Of a stretch of 64,000 nucleotides of DNA, positions 17,393 to 27,700 are shown piece by piece; within the stretch, counting starts at the first letter, position 1; each line of letters begins with the position of its first letter. Location: NCBI RefSeq assembly GCF_000429185.2, contig NZ_AUBJ02000001.1, forward strand, positions 1,054,001 through 1,118,000. Reading direction: 5' to 3'. The notes under the pieces were generated by a model, which had not been told where the DNA came from, ran no database searches, and saw only the letters and a program-made list of their open reading frames with translations. This stretch comes from Actinoalloteichus caeruleus DSM 43889. GTDB taxonomy: Bacteria > Actinomycetota > Actinomycetes > Mycobacteriales > Pseudonocardiaceae. The position numbers were made by a program, and so were the translations under genes.

Positions 17393-18167
17393 CTTGGCCT
17401 CCTCGCCCTGGATCCGGGCCTGCTTCCCAGGTCCGGCAGCCTGCCCTCCGGCAGATGCGGCGCACGTTAAACCATAAATTCCTAAGAGTGAAGCGATGTT
17501 GGGACGCTGGCGGCCAGTCCGGCCGACGTCGGCCATCGGGGGAGTTCGCCACCGTGAGCCCGCGCCGTGCGCCATCGCCCCGTCTCCGCACCGGTGGGTC
17601 GCCCCTTGCCGGGCCGAGTGAGGCGGGGCGAGGCCAGGATCGGCGGGCGGAGGCTCGGTCCCCTGGTGCGTCGCCGTTGGCGTGGCCGGTCCCTGGCTGG
17701 TCGATCATCGGGAGCGGGCCGAGGTGACCGCGACGGTCTGGGGCGGTTCCGGGTGGCCTCGTCCCGAGGTGCGCGGTACTCGTCCCCCCACGTCGCCTGG
17801 GCTGGTCAGGCGGTGGTCGGGGTTCGGAACCGGAGCCGTTCGCTCCTCCCGGTGTGGTAGCGCCGGCGCGGCGGGCGGGACCGCCGGCTCGGGTTCCGCG
17901 CACCGGCCACGCGCGGCGCTGGTGGCGTGCGCGGCCGGGCCGGCGGCGCGGCCGCGGTCCTCGGCGCCCGCTCCGGCGCGCGAGGCCAGCGGCCCGGACC
18001 CGCTCGGTCACCAGGCCGGGGGCTCCGCTGCGGGATCGACGGTTCGGTCATCCTCCGTGCTCGGCCAGCCCGTCAGGTGGGGGATCGGAGGAACTGGGTT
18101 CAGGTTGGCGTGGTCGCCGACGTCCCATCACGAGCGGGCTCACGGCCCGGATCCCGTGCCGGTGGTA
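17393..18167. other. 775-bp gap between GH35 gene and aminotransferase
   Basis: No gene supported. Bases 17464-17492 form an AT-rich patch (with TTAA and ATAAATT) about 75 bp before the GH35 start and probably hold its promoter. The rest, up to the aminotransferase stop, is very GC-rich and featureless apart from short GC palindromes. Confidence 0.5.
17398..17404 (-). promoter_or_regulatory. ribosome binding site that fixes the GH35 start
   Basis: GAGGAGG (minus strand), five bases before the GTG at 17392. It decides the start against upstream in-frame codons that lack such a site. Confidence 0.6.
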
Positions 18168-19400
18168 TCAGGATCGGCGCAGGACGCTGGCGAGCCTGGT
18201 CATGCCGGTCACGATTGCATCTGTGGTGTTGGCGGTGAAGGACAGCCGCATCGTCTCCGGCGCGGTGGCGGTCACGTGGAAGGGCTGGCCTGGTACGAAT
18301 GCCACCTTCTCGGCGAGCGCGTCGGGGAGGAGTCGTCCGGCGTCCACGCCCTCGGGGAGGCGAGCCCAGATGAACATGCCGCCTTCGGGGCGCGTCCAGG
18401 CGCTGCCGTCGGGCAGGGTCGTGGGAAGTGCCCCCAGCATGGCGTCCCTGCGGTCGCGGAACGCGACGCGGAGCCGTGTGACCTGCGCGTCCAATGCGCC
18501 CGTGCTCAGGTAGTGCGCGGCGGCGGCCTGGTCCACCGTCGAGGTCTGGAGGTCCAGGGACTGTTTGACGACGACGAGTGACGGCAGCAGCGAGGCGGGA
18601 GCGCGCACCCATCCGATCCGCAGACCAGGGGCGCCGATCTTGGAGAAACTGCCGAGGTAGAGGGTGTGCTGCTCGGCGGCGGGGTGGGCCGCGAGTGGGT
18701 CGAGGTCGGAGCCCGCGTAGCGGAGCTCGGCGTACGGCTCATCCTCGACGATCCAGAACCCGTGCCTCCTGGCGATCTCGACTACCTCCCGGCGGCGTCT
18801 GGCGGGCAGCGTCCGTCCTGTGGGATTGGCGAAGGTCGGGACGAGGTACAGCATCGTCGGCCCCTCCCGGCCCGCGACGGCGGCGAGCGCATCAGGAAGG
18901 ATGCCCTGCTCGTCACCAGGAACTGGGACGACCTTCGCTCCCGTGAGGTGGAAGCACTGGAGTGCGGCGAGATAGGTCGGTTCCTCGACGAGGACCACCG
19001 CCCGGGTGTCCAGCAGCGTCGTCGCGACCAGCGTCAACGCCTGTTGGGAGCCCGTCGTGATCAGCAGCGAACGCCCGGTGGTGGCCAGACCTCGACCGCT
19101 GAGGCGCTCCGCGACGAGCTCGCGCAGGGCCGCGTTCCCCTCCGTCGAGGAGTACTGGAGGTTTCGGCCGGCGTCATCGCCCGACAACGCGGTGTCGAAA
19201 GCCGCGCGAATACCCGGCACGTCCAGGAGTGCCGGGTCGGGAAATCCACCCGCGAACGAGATGACGTCGGGTCGGTCCGCGAGTTCGAGGAGATCCCGCA
19301 CCGGTGAAGTGGCCATGGATGCCGCGTGGATGGGCGGGGGCGGCGCTTTCACTATTCGCTCCACGGCGGCGGGGGCCACCGCTCCCTTTCCGTTCCACAT
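18168..19400 (-). CDS. PLP-dependent aminotransferase, fold type I (2-aminoadipate/aromatic type)
   Basis: A 410-aa class I/II aminotransferase of the LysN/2-aminoadipate and valine-pyruvate-like group. Features: ISFAGGFPDPALLD (47-60), LQYSSTEGNAALRE (81-94), the ITTGSQQALTL cofactor-binding stretch (114-124), VPTFANPTGRTLP (187-199), the Asp in WIVEDEPYAELRY (216-228), and the Schiff-base lysine Lys254 in SFSKIGAPGLRIGW. No Shine-Dalgarno site precedes the ATG; TAGTGT six bases upstream indicates a leaderless transcript. It is divergent from the MbtH-NRPS operon with only 173 bp between, so co-regulation and supply of a non-standard amino acid to the peptide are possible, but nothing in the sequence proves it. 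Confidence 0.88.
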   Translation of the reverse strand: MWNGKGAVAPAAVERIVKAPPPPIHAASMATSPVRDLLELADRPDVISFAGGFPDPALLDVPGIRAAFDTALSGDDAGRNLQYSSTEGNAALRELVAERLSGRGLATTGRSLLITTGSQQALTLVATTLLDTRAVVLVEEPTYLAALQCFHLTGAKVVPVPGDEQGILPDALAAVAGREGPTMLYLVPTFANPTGRTLPARRRREVVEIARRHGFWIVEDEPYAELRYAGSDLDPLAAHPAAEQHTLYLGSFSKIGAPGLRIGWVRAPASLLPSLVVVKQSLDLQTSTVDQAAAAHYLSTGALDAQVTRLRVAFRDRRDAMLGALPTTLPDGSAWTRPEGGMFIWARLPEGVDAGRLLPDALAEKVAFVPGQPFHVTATAPETMRLSFTANTTDAIVTGMTRLASVLRRS

Positions 19401-19406
19401 CGCTCG

Positions 19407-19434
19407 ACACTAACAGACCCGACGCTCCGGTAAA
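19407..19434 (-). promoter_or_regulatory. promoter of leaderless aminotransferase transcript
   Basis: Read on the minus strand: TTTACC (19434-19429), 16-base spacer, TAGTGT (19412-19407), then six bases to the ATG. The -10 fits TAnnnT and the -35 matches four of six consensus bases. Confidence 0.5.
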
Positions 19435-19513
19435 TCGGTTCACCGCATTGCTCACCTGCGGGTACATCCTCGTTTCAACACGATTTCAACCCCAGTCCAT
19501 ACCGTCGCATGTA

Positions 19514-19549
19514 CGTTGCGTCGACACGTCGCACACGAGTCGCGCAACG
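19514..19549. promoter_or_regulatory. inverted repeat before mbtH-NRPS operon
   Basis: Arms CGTTGCG (19514-19520) and CGCAACG (19543-19549), perfect over 7 bp, 22 bases apart, 25 bp before the MbtH ATG. It may be an operator or a leader stem for the NRPS operon. No cognate regulator is known. Confidence 0.3.
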
Positions 19550-19573
19550 CCGTGAATGGAGCACTGTTCACCG

Positions 19574-19792
19574 ATGTCCAACCCTTTCGAGAACGACGAC
19601 TGGTCCTACCTGGTTCTGGTGAACGAGGAGGAGCAGTACTCCCTGTGGCCGGAACCCATCGAGGTGCCGGCGGGCTGGACCGTGGTGCACGGCCCTGGCA
19701 CCCGGGATGAGATGACCGAGTTCATCGAGCGTTCCTGGCAGGACATGAGGCCGAAAAGCCTGCGGGACGCCATGGCCGAGGGCGCCGGGTGA
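19574..19792 (+). CDS. MbtH-like protein
   Basis: A 72-aa MbtH-family protein, the small partner that binds and activates or solubilises adenylation domains of NRPSs. It has the full signature: [35 protein letters not shown] and the C-terminal [14 protein letters not shown] 19574 is chosen because the family starts at MSNPF; a GGAG lies 12 bases upstream, rather far. An upstream in-frame ATG at 19556 would add six unusual residues. It begins the NRPS operon, 696 bp before NRPS1. Confidence 0.95.
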   Translation: MSNPFENDDWSYLVLVNEEEQYSLWPEPIEVPAGWTVVHGPGTRDEMTEFIERSWQDMRPKSLRDAMAEGAG

Positions 19793-20488
19793 GGCAGACC
19801 GGGTGAGGGCGGTTCCTGGCCGCCGCGGCTTCCCGCGCGGTGGCCGCGACGATCCCGACCGGTGTCGCGCTCCGTGGCGGCGCCTGGTCGACGGGACGCG
19901 GCCGGGGCGGAACCGGAGGTGGTTCCGGAGGTGGTTCCGGAGGGAGGCGCGACGCGAGACCGACCAGGTCGTTCCTTTCCGCGGGTTCCGGTGACGAACC
20001 GCCCTGGATGACCGAACGCCGCGGCCGAATTCGAGGTGTTCGGACTCGTTTCCCGGTCCACCACTCGACTGGGCCGTGTTCCGCGCGACCACTGGTCGCA
20101 CCGTTGTCCGGACATTTCACCCACACCACCCCTTTCGGTATTGCGGGGGCGGGTCCGTCACCAGGCTTGAATGCGGACTCCCGTTCACGGAAGTGGACTC
20201 CACCTCGGGACCGAACGCGCCCCCTGATCCTTCCGATGAACATGCCGGAGCACCACGGAAGTGCGTTGTTCCGACCCTGGATCCGCCCGAGACCCGGGTG
20301 CCACAGGCGCACCGGGCGCGACAGGTCGCCAGTGGCGATCGACGGTTTCGGTTGGCGCCTTGGCGGGCTGCCGACCGAGCGTCGACGAGGACCGGTGCCG
20401 TCACGTTCTCGCCGGCCCCACCCCGTGCTCCACGGCTTGGTGTCCTCGCGGCCGAGCCGACCCAGAAGTGACGTAGGAGGCAACGCAA
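19793..20488. other. 696-bp gap between mbtH and NRPS1
   Basis: No gene supported; frames across it give low-complexity translations. Contains a small tandem repeat (19914-19944, about 2.5 copies of a 12-mer around GGTGGTTCCGGA). 20080-20300 is less GC-rich and may carry a second promoter for the NRPS genes. No attenuator was recognised. Confidence 0.45.
20474..20480 (+). promoter_or_regulatory. ribosome binding site for NRPS1
   Basis: TAGGAGG eight bases before the GTG at 20489; this near-perfect anti-16S match fixes the start of the 9186-residue protein. Confidence 0.75.
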
Positions 20489-23400
20489 GTGTCCGAGGTT
20501 CGGTACGTCAGGCAGCCCATCAGCGTTGGGCAGCGCGGGATCTGGCTGAGCCACCGGGTTGCCCCGTCGAACCCTCGCTTCGTGGTCGGCACGGTGGTGG
20601 ACCTCGTCGGTCCGCTCGACGTCTCCGCGTTGGAGCGGAGCGTCGCCCGGGCCGTCGAGGACGCGGAGGCGGCCCGCTCGCGGTTCGACGTCGACGGTGA
20701 CGAGGTGTGGCAGGTCATCACTCCTCGGGGGAAGGACGTCCTGCGGGTACGGGACTTCTCCCGAGCGGACGACCCTCGGGCGAGGGCGGACTCCTGGGTG
20801 CGGGCCAACATGCGGGAGCCGCGTGACCCCGCGGCCGACGGCCTGGTGACGCACACCCTGGTACGACTGTCCGACGACTCCCACCTGCTTCACCTGGCCG
20901 CCCACCACCTGGTGATGGATGACGCCGGGCTCGGGGCTCACCTGGCCCGGATCGCTCGCGTGTACGGCGCGTTCGTCGGCGGCGAGGAGCCACCGGCGGT
21001 GGACACGGTGCCCCTGGCGGAGATCAACGCCTCGGCGACCGCGTACCTGGCCTCTGCCGACTACCACAGGGACCGGGAGTACTGGCGCACATCCCTCGCT
21101 GGCCTCACAGGTCCGACGTCGCTGGCCGGGTTGGTGCCCGCGCCCGCCGCCCCGGAGCGGGGCGCCGCCCGACCGCTCGACGCCGACCAGGCGTGGCAGT
21201 TGCGCGCGCTGTCCGAAGCGGAGGGGATCTCCGTGCGGGCGCTGCTGGTGGCCGCCGTGGTCTCCTACGTCTACCGCCTGACGGGCAACCGGGACGTCGT
21301 GCTGTCGGTTCCGCTGCCGTGCAGGGAGGACCCCGCCGTCGCGCGCACCCCGGCCATGGTGGCCAACGAACTGCCGTTACGTGTCGTGGTGTCACCGGAG
21401 ACCACGTTCACCGGGCTCGCCCGGAGGGTGGCGGCCGCGCTGGAGGAGGTCACACGACACGGGCGTTTCCCGTTGGAGCACCTGCACCAGGAAATGGGTC
21501 TGGGTGGGAGTGGGTCGTCGCTGACGGGCGTGGCGGTGAACCTCGTTCCCGCCGCGACACCGAGGTTCGCGGGCCTGACCGCGGTGGGGAGTCCGCTGTC
21601 GTCCGGGCCGGTGCGGGAGCTGGAGATCAGCATCGAGACAGCCGAGGTCAGCACCGGCGGTGAACCGGTCGTGGTGTTCTCCGGGAACCCCGACGTGCAC
21701 GGCGCCGGCGAGGTCGAGGAGCACCACGAGCGGTGGACCCAGGCCCTGGCCGTCCTGACGGCCGCGCCGTCCGCGCGGATCGACGCGCTCGCGTCGGTCC
21801 TGCGTTTCCGGCCGCCGGCGCGGCACGAGGACGGGATCGCCGGGGAGTGGGCTCATGACGCTGCGACCGTGCCAGACGTGTTCGCCTCGCTGGTGCGCCG
21901 CACTCCGACCGCCGGTGCGGTGACCTTCGAGGGCCGCACCCTCACGTACGCCGAGCTCGACGCGAGGGCCAACCGCCTCGCCCGGTTGCTGACGGAGCGC
22001 GGCTGCGGTGTGGGCGAGCCCGTGGCCGTCCTCCTCCCCCGTTCGCTGGACCTGATCGTCGCGGTGCTGGCCGTGGTGAAGGCTGGCGGTGCCTACCTCC
22101 CGCTCGAACCATCCCAGCCCACCGCGCGGATCCGACGTGTCCTGGCCAGCGCATCCCCCGCTCTTGTCATCACTGACAGGCCGGCCCCGGGGCTCCCGGT
22201 GGACGTGCTCGCCCTCGGCACACCGGAGACCGCGTCGGCGTTGGCCACGCGGGCCGACACCGAACCGAGTCCCGCCGGTCTCACCGACCGCCACCCCGTG
22301 TACGTGATCCACACCTCGGGATCGACGGGGGAACCGAAGGGGGTGGTGGTCGAGCACCGCAATCTCGTGGCGTTGTGCCGCGCGGTCCGGGGCGGGCACG
22401 GTGTCCTCGAAGACGACGTCTGGTCCCTGTTCCACTCCCCCGCCTTCGACTTCTCCGTCTTCGAGATCTGGGGTGCCCTGTTGAGCGGGGGACGCCTGGT
22501 CGTGGTCCCGGATGAGGTGACCCAGTCGGCACCGCGGTTCCGGGACCTGCTGGTCGCCGAGGGCGTGACCGTGTTGGCGCAGACACCCTCGGCGTTGGAC
22601 CGGCTCGTCAGGCAGGAGGAGCAGGCTTCGGTGCTGCGGGAAGCGTCCTCGTTGCGACAGGTGATCGCCTGCGGAGAAGCGCTCCCCGTCGAGTTGGCCG
22701 CGCGGTTCGCCGAGCAGGTGGACGCGCCGTTGTTCAACCTGTACGGACCGACGGAGACGACCGTCATGGTGACGGGCCGCCGCGCCGACGGCGAAGGCGG
22801 TGTCGGCGGCCTGGTACCGATCGGCACCGCCCTCGACGGGGTCCAGGTGTACGTGCTGGACGACCACCTGCGGCGGACGCCCACCGGTGTCGTGGGCGAG
22901 TTGTACGTGGCGGGCGCGCACGTCGCTCGGGGATACATCCACCGTCCTGGGCTGACCGCGTCGCGGTTCATCGCCGACCCGTTCGACTCCGGGCGACGGA
23001 TGTACCGGACCGGTGACCTCGCCCGGTGGAACACCGTCGGCGAGTTGGAGTTCGTCGGACGCGCGGACGAGCAGGTGAAGCTGCGTGGTCACCGCATCGA
23101 ACCCGCGGAGGTCGAGGCCGCACTGCTCGCCCAGCCCTGGGTGCGCCAGGCCGTCGTCGTCGCGCGGGAGGACCGGCGTGGGGACCCGCGCCTGGTGGGG
23201 TACGTGGTACCGGCCCAGGACGTGGCGGGAGGCGTTTCCGAGGACGACACCGTCGACCGGTGGCGGCAGGCGTTCGACGCGCTTCCCGCTCGGTCGTCCT
23301 CGGCGGCCTTCGGCGAGGACTTCACCGGGTGGGACAGCTCCTACACCCGGCGGGCGATCCCGCTGACCGAGATGCGCGAGTGGCGCGCCGCCGCGGTGGC

Positions 23401-24765
23401 CCGCGTTCGGGAGGGCGCGCCGCGCCGAGTCCTGGAGATCGGGGTGGGATCGGGCCTGCTGTTGTCCGAGCTGGCGGGTACCTGTGAGGAGTACTGGGGA
23501 ACCGACCTGTCCCAGGAGGTGATCGACCAGCTCGAGGAGCGGGTCGTCCGGGCCGGACTGGCGGGCCGGGTTCAGCTGCGGTGTCGTCCCGCCCATGATC
23601 TCGGCGGTCTGCCGACCGACCACTTCGACACGGTCGTCCTCAACTCGGTCGTGCAGTACTTCCCTGGTACGGGGTACCTGGACCGGGTGCTGGATTCGGT
23701 GCTGGACCTGGTGGTGCCGGGCGGCCGCATCGTGATCGGGGACGTGCGCAACGCGTCGACTCTCCACGCCCTCCACACCGCCGTCGAACGGGCCCAGGGG
23801 CGGGGCGGGCCGGGTCTGCCGGTCGGTGCCGCGCGGGCCGCGATGCTCGAGAAGGAACTCGTGCTCGCACCGGGCTGGTTCACGGCCTTCGCCGACCGTG
23901 ACGGACGAATCGGTGCCGTCGACATCCGCCTGAAGCGGGGTGCGCACCACAACGAGCTGACCCGGCACCGCTACGAGGTGGTGCTGCACAAGGCTGGAGT
24001 GGAGGCGCTGCGGCTGGAGACGGCAACTCGTCTGGAGTGGGGGGTGGACCTGGCTGGTTGGGAGGACCTGCCCACCGCGCCGGAGGCCCCGGTTCGGGTG
24101 GCTGGAGTCCCGAACGCCCGGCTGCGTGGCGAGTCCGAGGATCCCGGCGACGACGCGATCGACCCGGAGGACGTGGCACGCTGGGCCGCGGAGCGCGGTC
24201 TTCGCGCGCTGCTGACGTGGTCGGAGTCGGATGCGTTCCACTTCGACGCGGTCCTGGTCCCCGACTCCGACGACCACCGCCCGGTGGCGGGCCTCTGCCT
24301 CGCGGGTGATGCCACCACGAGCGATCCCACCTGGGCGGAGGCCGTGCGTCGGCACGTGGACTCGACGAGGACCGCGCTGGCCGAGACGCTGCCGGCGTAC
24401 ATGGTGCCCGCCGTCGTCGTGGCGGTCCCGGCCATTCCGTTGAACGCGAACGTGAAGGTGGACCGCGCCGCGCTGCCCGCGCCGGCGTTCGGTTCGAGCG
24501 GGGGGCAGGCTCCCCGCACGCCGCACGAACGGCTCCTGTGCGACCTCTTCGCGGAGGTGACCGGAGCACCTGACGTGGCCGTCGGCGACGACTTCTTCGC
24601 GCTGGGCGGGCATTCCCTGCTCGCGACACGGCTGGTGAACCGGATTCGTGCCCTCCTCGACAGGGAGGTCCCGATCGCGGCGCTGTTCGACCGTCCCACG
24701 GTCCGCGAGTTGGCCGAGTTGATCGCGGGTGGTGGGAGGGCGCGGCCCGCGCTGGTCCCGATGCC
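20489..24765 (+). other. NRPS1 module 1: C(starter-like)-A-nMT-T, substrate unassigned
   Basis: C domain residues 1-450 with an altered active-site motif HHLVMDD (His139-Asp145) and divergent sequence compared with the other C domains; this suggests a starter or inactive domain. A domain about 460-925 ([10 protein letters not shown] from Thr609), MT about 935-1300 with [11 protein letters not shown] and YWGTD, A10 as NVKVDR (glycine replaced by valine, lysine kept), carrier Ser1376. Pocket code read by eye against GrsA: DFFAICLVMK. It is a sister of the Thr-type A4 domain in the surrounding sequence, but the code matches no substrate I know. Confidence 0.8.
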
Positions 24766-27700
24766 CCGCCCGGACCGGGTGCCGATGTCGTTCGCGCAAC
24801 GGCGGATGTGGTTCCTGCACGAGCTGCGGAACCAGTCACCCAGCTACAACATGCCGTTGGCACTGCGGTTGACCGGTGACCTCGACGCGGACGCGATGCG
24901 CGACGCGCTGGGGGACGTGGTCGCTCGTCACGAAGCGCTGCGCACCGTGTTCGCGGTCGACGACGGCGGCCCGAGCCAGCTCGTGCTGGCCGCGTCCGAG
25001 GTCGCTCCCCCGTGGGCGGTACTCGAGGTGGAGGAGCCGGAGCTGCCGGAAAGGGTCGCCGAAGCGGCTCGCCGGAGCTTCGACCTGTCCGCGGAACCAC
25101 CGGTACGCGCCGTGCTCTTCCGGGTCAGCGCCACGGACCACCTGCTGTTGTTGTCGCTGCACCACATCGCTGGTGACGGCTGGTCGATGGGACCGCTGGC
25201 CCGCGATCTCTCAGTCGCCTACGCGGCCCGCCGAGCCGGCGTCGAGCCGGCGTGGGAACCGCTTCCGGTGCAGTACGCGGACTACACGCTCTGGCAGCGC
25301 GAGTTGCTCGGTGAGCGGTCCGATCCGGACAGCCTGGCCGCTCGGCAGCTGGAGTACTGGACGGATCAGCTGGCGGATCTACCGGAGCTGGTGAGCGTCC
25401 CCGCCGACCGGCCGAGGCCCGCCGTGGCCCTCGGTCGGGGTGGGCAGGTCGGCACCCTGTTGCCCGCCGAGCTCCACCGCGCGCTGGCACGATTGGCGCG
25501 GGATACCGGCGCGACCGTCAGCATGGTGTCGCAGGCCGCCACGGCGGCCCTGCTGAGCAGGCTTGGGGCCGGTGCGGACGTGCCGCTGGGCGTGCCGGTC
25601 GCCGGTCGCACGGATCAGGCGCTCGACGACGTGGTCGGCTTCTTCGTCAACACCCTGGTGCTGCGGGTGGACACCGGGGGCGACCCGTCCTTCGCGACGC
25701 TCGTCGACCGTGTGCGGCGAACCGCACTGGCCGCCCACGCTCACCAGGACGTGCCGTTCGAGCACGTCGTCGACGCGATCAACCCGCGGCGGTCCCGGTC
25801 GCGCAACCCGTTGTTCCAGGTCGCCGTCGTGTCGCAGAACCTGCCGGGTGCGGGTTTCGACCTGGCGGGGGTGACGACGGAGGCCCGGTGGGTGGGGACG
25901 GACACGTCACGCACCGACCTGGCGTTGAACTTGACCGAGCGATACGACTCCTACGGGGAGCCCTCGGGAATCGACGTCATCGCGGAGTACGACACCGACC
26001 TGTTCGACGAACACACCGTCCGGGCCCTGCTCGACAGGTGGGAACGGCTGCTGCGGGAGGTGTCGGCGCGCCCCGACCGTCCGGTCGGCGGCGTCGACCT
26101 GCTCGACGCGGCGGAACGGGAACTGGTGCTGGTCGAGTGGAACGAGCGCGGTCCGGTGCCGGCTCCGGTGTCCCTGCCCGACCTGTTCGCGGCACGGGTG
26201 GCCCGGGACGCCAATGCCCTGGCGGTGGTGGCTGATGATGTGGAGCTGTCCTACGGTGAGCTGGACGCGCGAGCCAACCGGCTGGCGCACTGGCTGGTAG
26301 ACAAGGGCGCGGCTCCGGAGACCGTGATCGGTGTCCGGATGTCGAAGTCCCGCGACTCGGTCGTGGCCACCCTGGCGGTCATGAAGACGGGCGCGGCCTA
26401 CCTGCCGCTGGACCCGAACTACCCGGCCGAACGACTCGGGTTCATGCTGGCTGACGCCCGGCCCTTGCTGGTCCTCGACGAGGACTCCGTGCGTCAGAAC
26501 CTCGATGGATGGCCGTCGGACGCCCCCGAGCGGGTGGTGCGTCCCGACGGCTCCGCCTACGTCATCTACACGTCGGGCTCGGCGGGCAGGGCCAAGGGCG
26601 TCGTCGTGACCCACCGGGGTCTGGCGGCGTTGGCGGCGGCCCAGATCAGCCGGTTCGCGGTCGACGAGGGCAGTCGTGTCCTCCAGTTCACCTCGATGAG
26701 CTTCGACGTGTCGGTGGCTGACCTGTGCATGGCACTGGCGGCGGGTGCGACGCTCGTGCTGCCGGGACAGGACCGCCTGGTGGGCGGAGCCCTGCTGGAC
26801 GTCCTCCTCCGCCACCGGGTCACGCACGTCCAGCTGCCGATGTCCGTGCTGCAGACCATCCCCACCGACAGCCCTGGTTCCGACCTTCCTGACCTCGTGA
26901 CCGCCGTCGTCGGCGGCGAGGTGTCCTCGTCCGAGGGGGTGGCCCGCTGGTCGGCGTCCCACCGCCTGGTGAACGCCTACGGTCCGACCGAGACCACGGT
27001 GTGCGCGACGATCAGCGACCCCTTGGACGGGACCGAGGCACCCATCGGGACCCCTATCGCCGGTACGCGCGTGTACGTGCTCGACGACCGGCTCCGGCCC
27101 GTGCCCGTGGGCGCGGCCGGAGAGCTGTACGTCGCGGGTGAGGGCGTGGCCAGAGGCTACCTGGGGATGCCCACGCTCACCGCTGGGCGGTTCGTGGCGG
27201 ACCCGTTCGGGTCTGCCGGTTCGAGGATGTACCGCACGGGTGACCTGGTCAGGTGGTCGTCGGAGGGCCTGCTGCACTTCGTGGGACGCGCCGACGAGCA
27301 GGTCAAGGTCCGCGGCTTCCGAGTGGAACCGGGCGAGGTGGAGGCCGTGCTGCGGCAGCAGCCGGCCGTGGCCGACGCGGTGGTCGTGGCCCGGGAGGAA
27401 CGGCCGGGCGACCGACGTCTGGTCGGGTACGTGGTCCCGGCCGGGGACGACCACGACCATGCCGCGCTGTTGGGGGCGCTGGCCCGGCGGCTGCCGGACT
27501 ACCTGGTCCCGTCCGCTCTCGTGACCGTCCCCGAGATCCCGGTGACACCGAACGGCAAGGTCGACCGCAGGGCGCTACCGGCGCCCCGCTACGGCTTCGC
27601 GACGACCGGTCGGGCGCCCCGCACCCCGCACGAGGAAATCCTGTGCGGCCTGTTCGCCCAGGTGCTGGGGGTCGAGGCTGTCGACGCCGGCGCGGACTTC

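Noticed and set aside
20076-20471. A 131-codon open frame ending just before NRPS1
   Set aside because: No recognisable domain, no ribosome site, unusual composition; more likely leader or promoter DNA.
21392-24820. A 1142-codon open frame on the minus strand opposite NRPS1 module 1 (and a similar one at 52081-55149)
   Set aside because: The translation is Arg/Pro/Gly-rich without domains and lies exactly opposite conserved NRPS domains; it is a mirror of GC-rich codon use.
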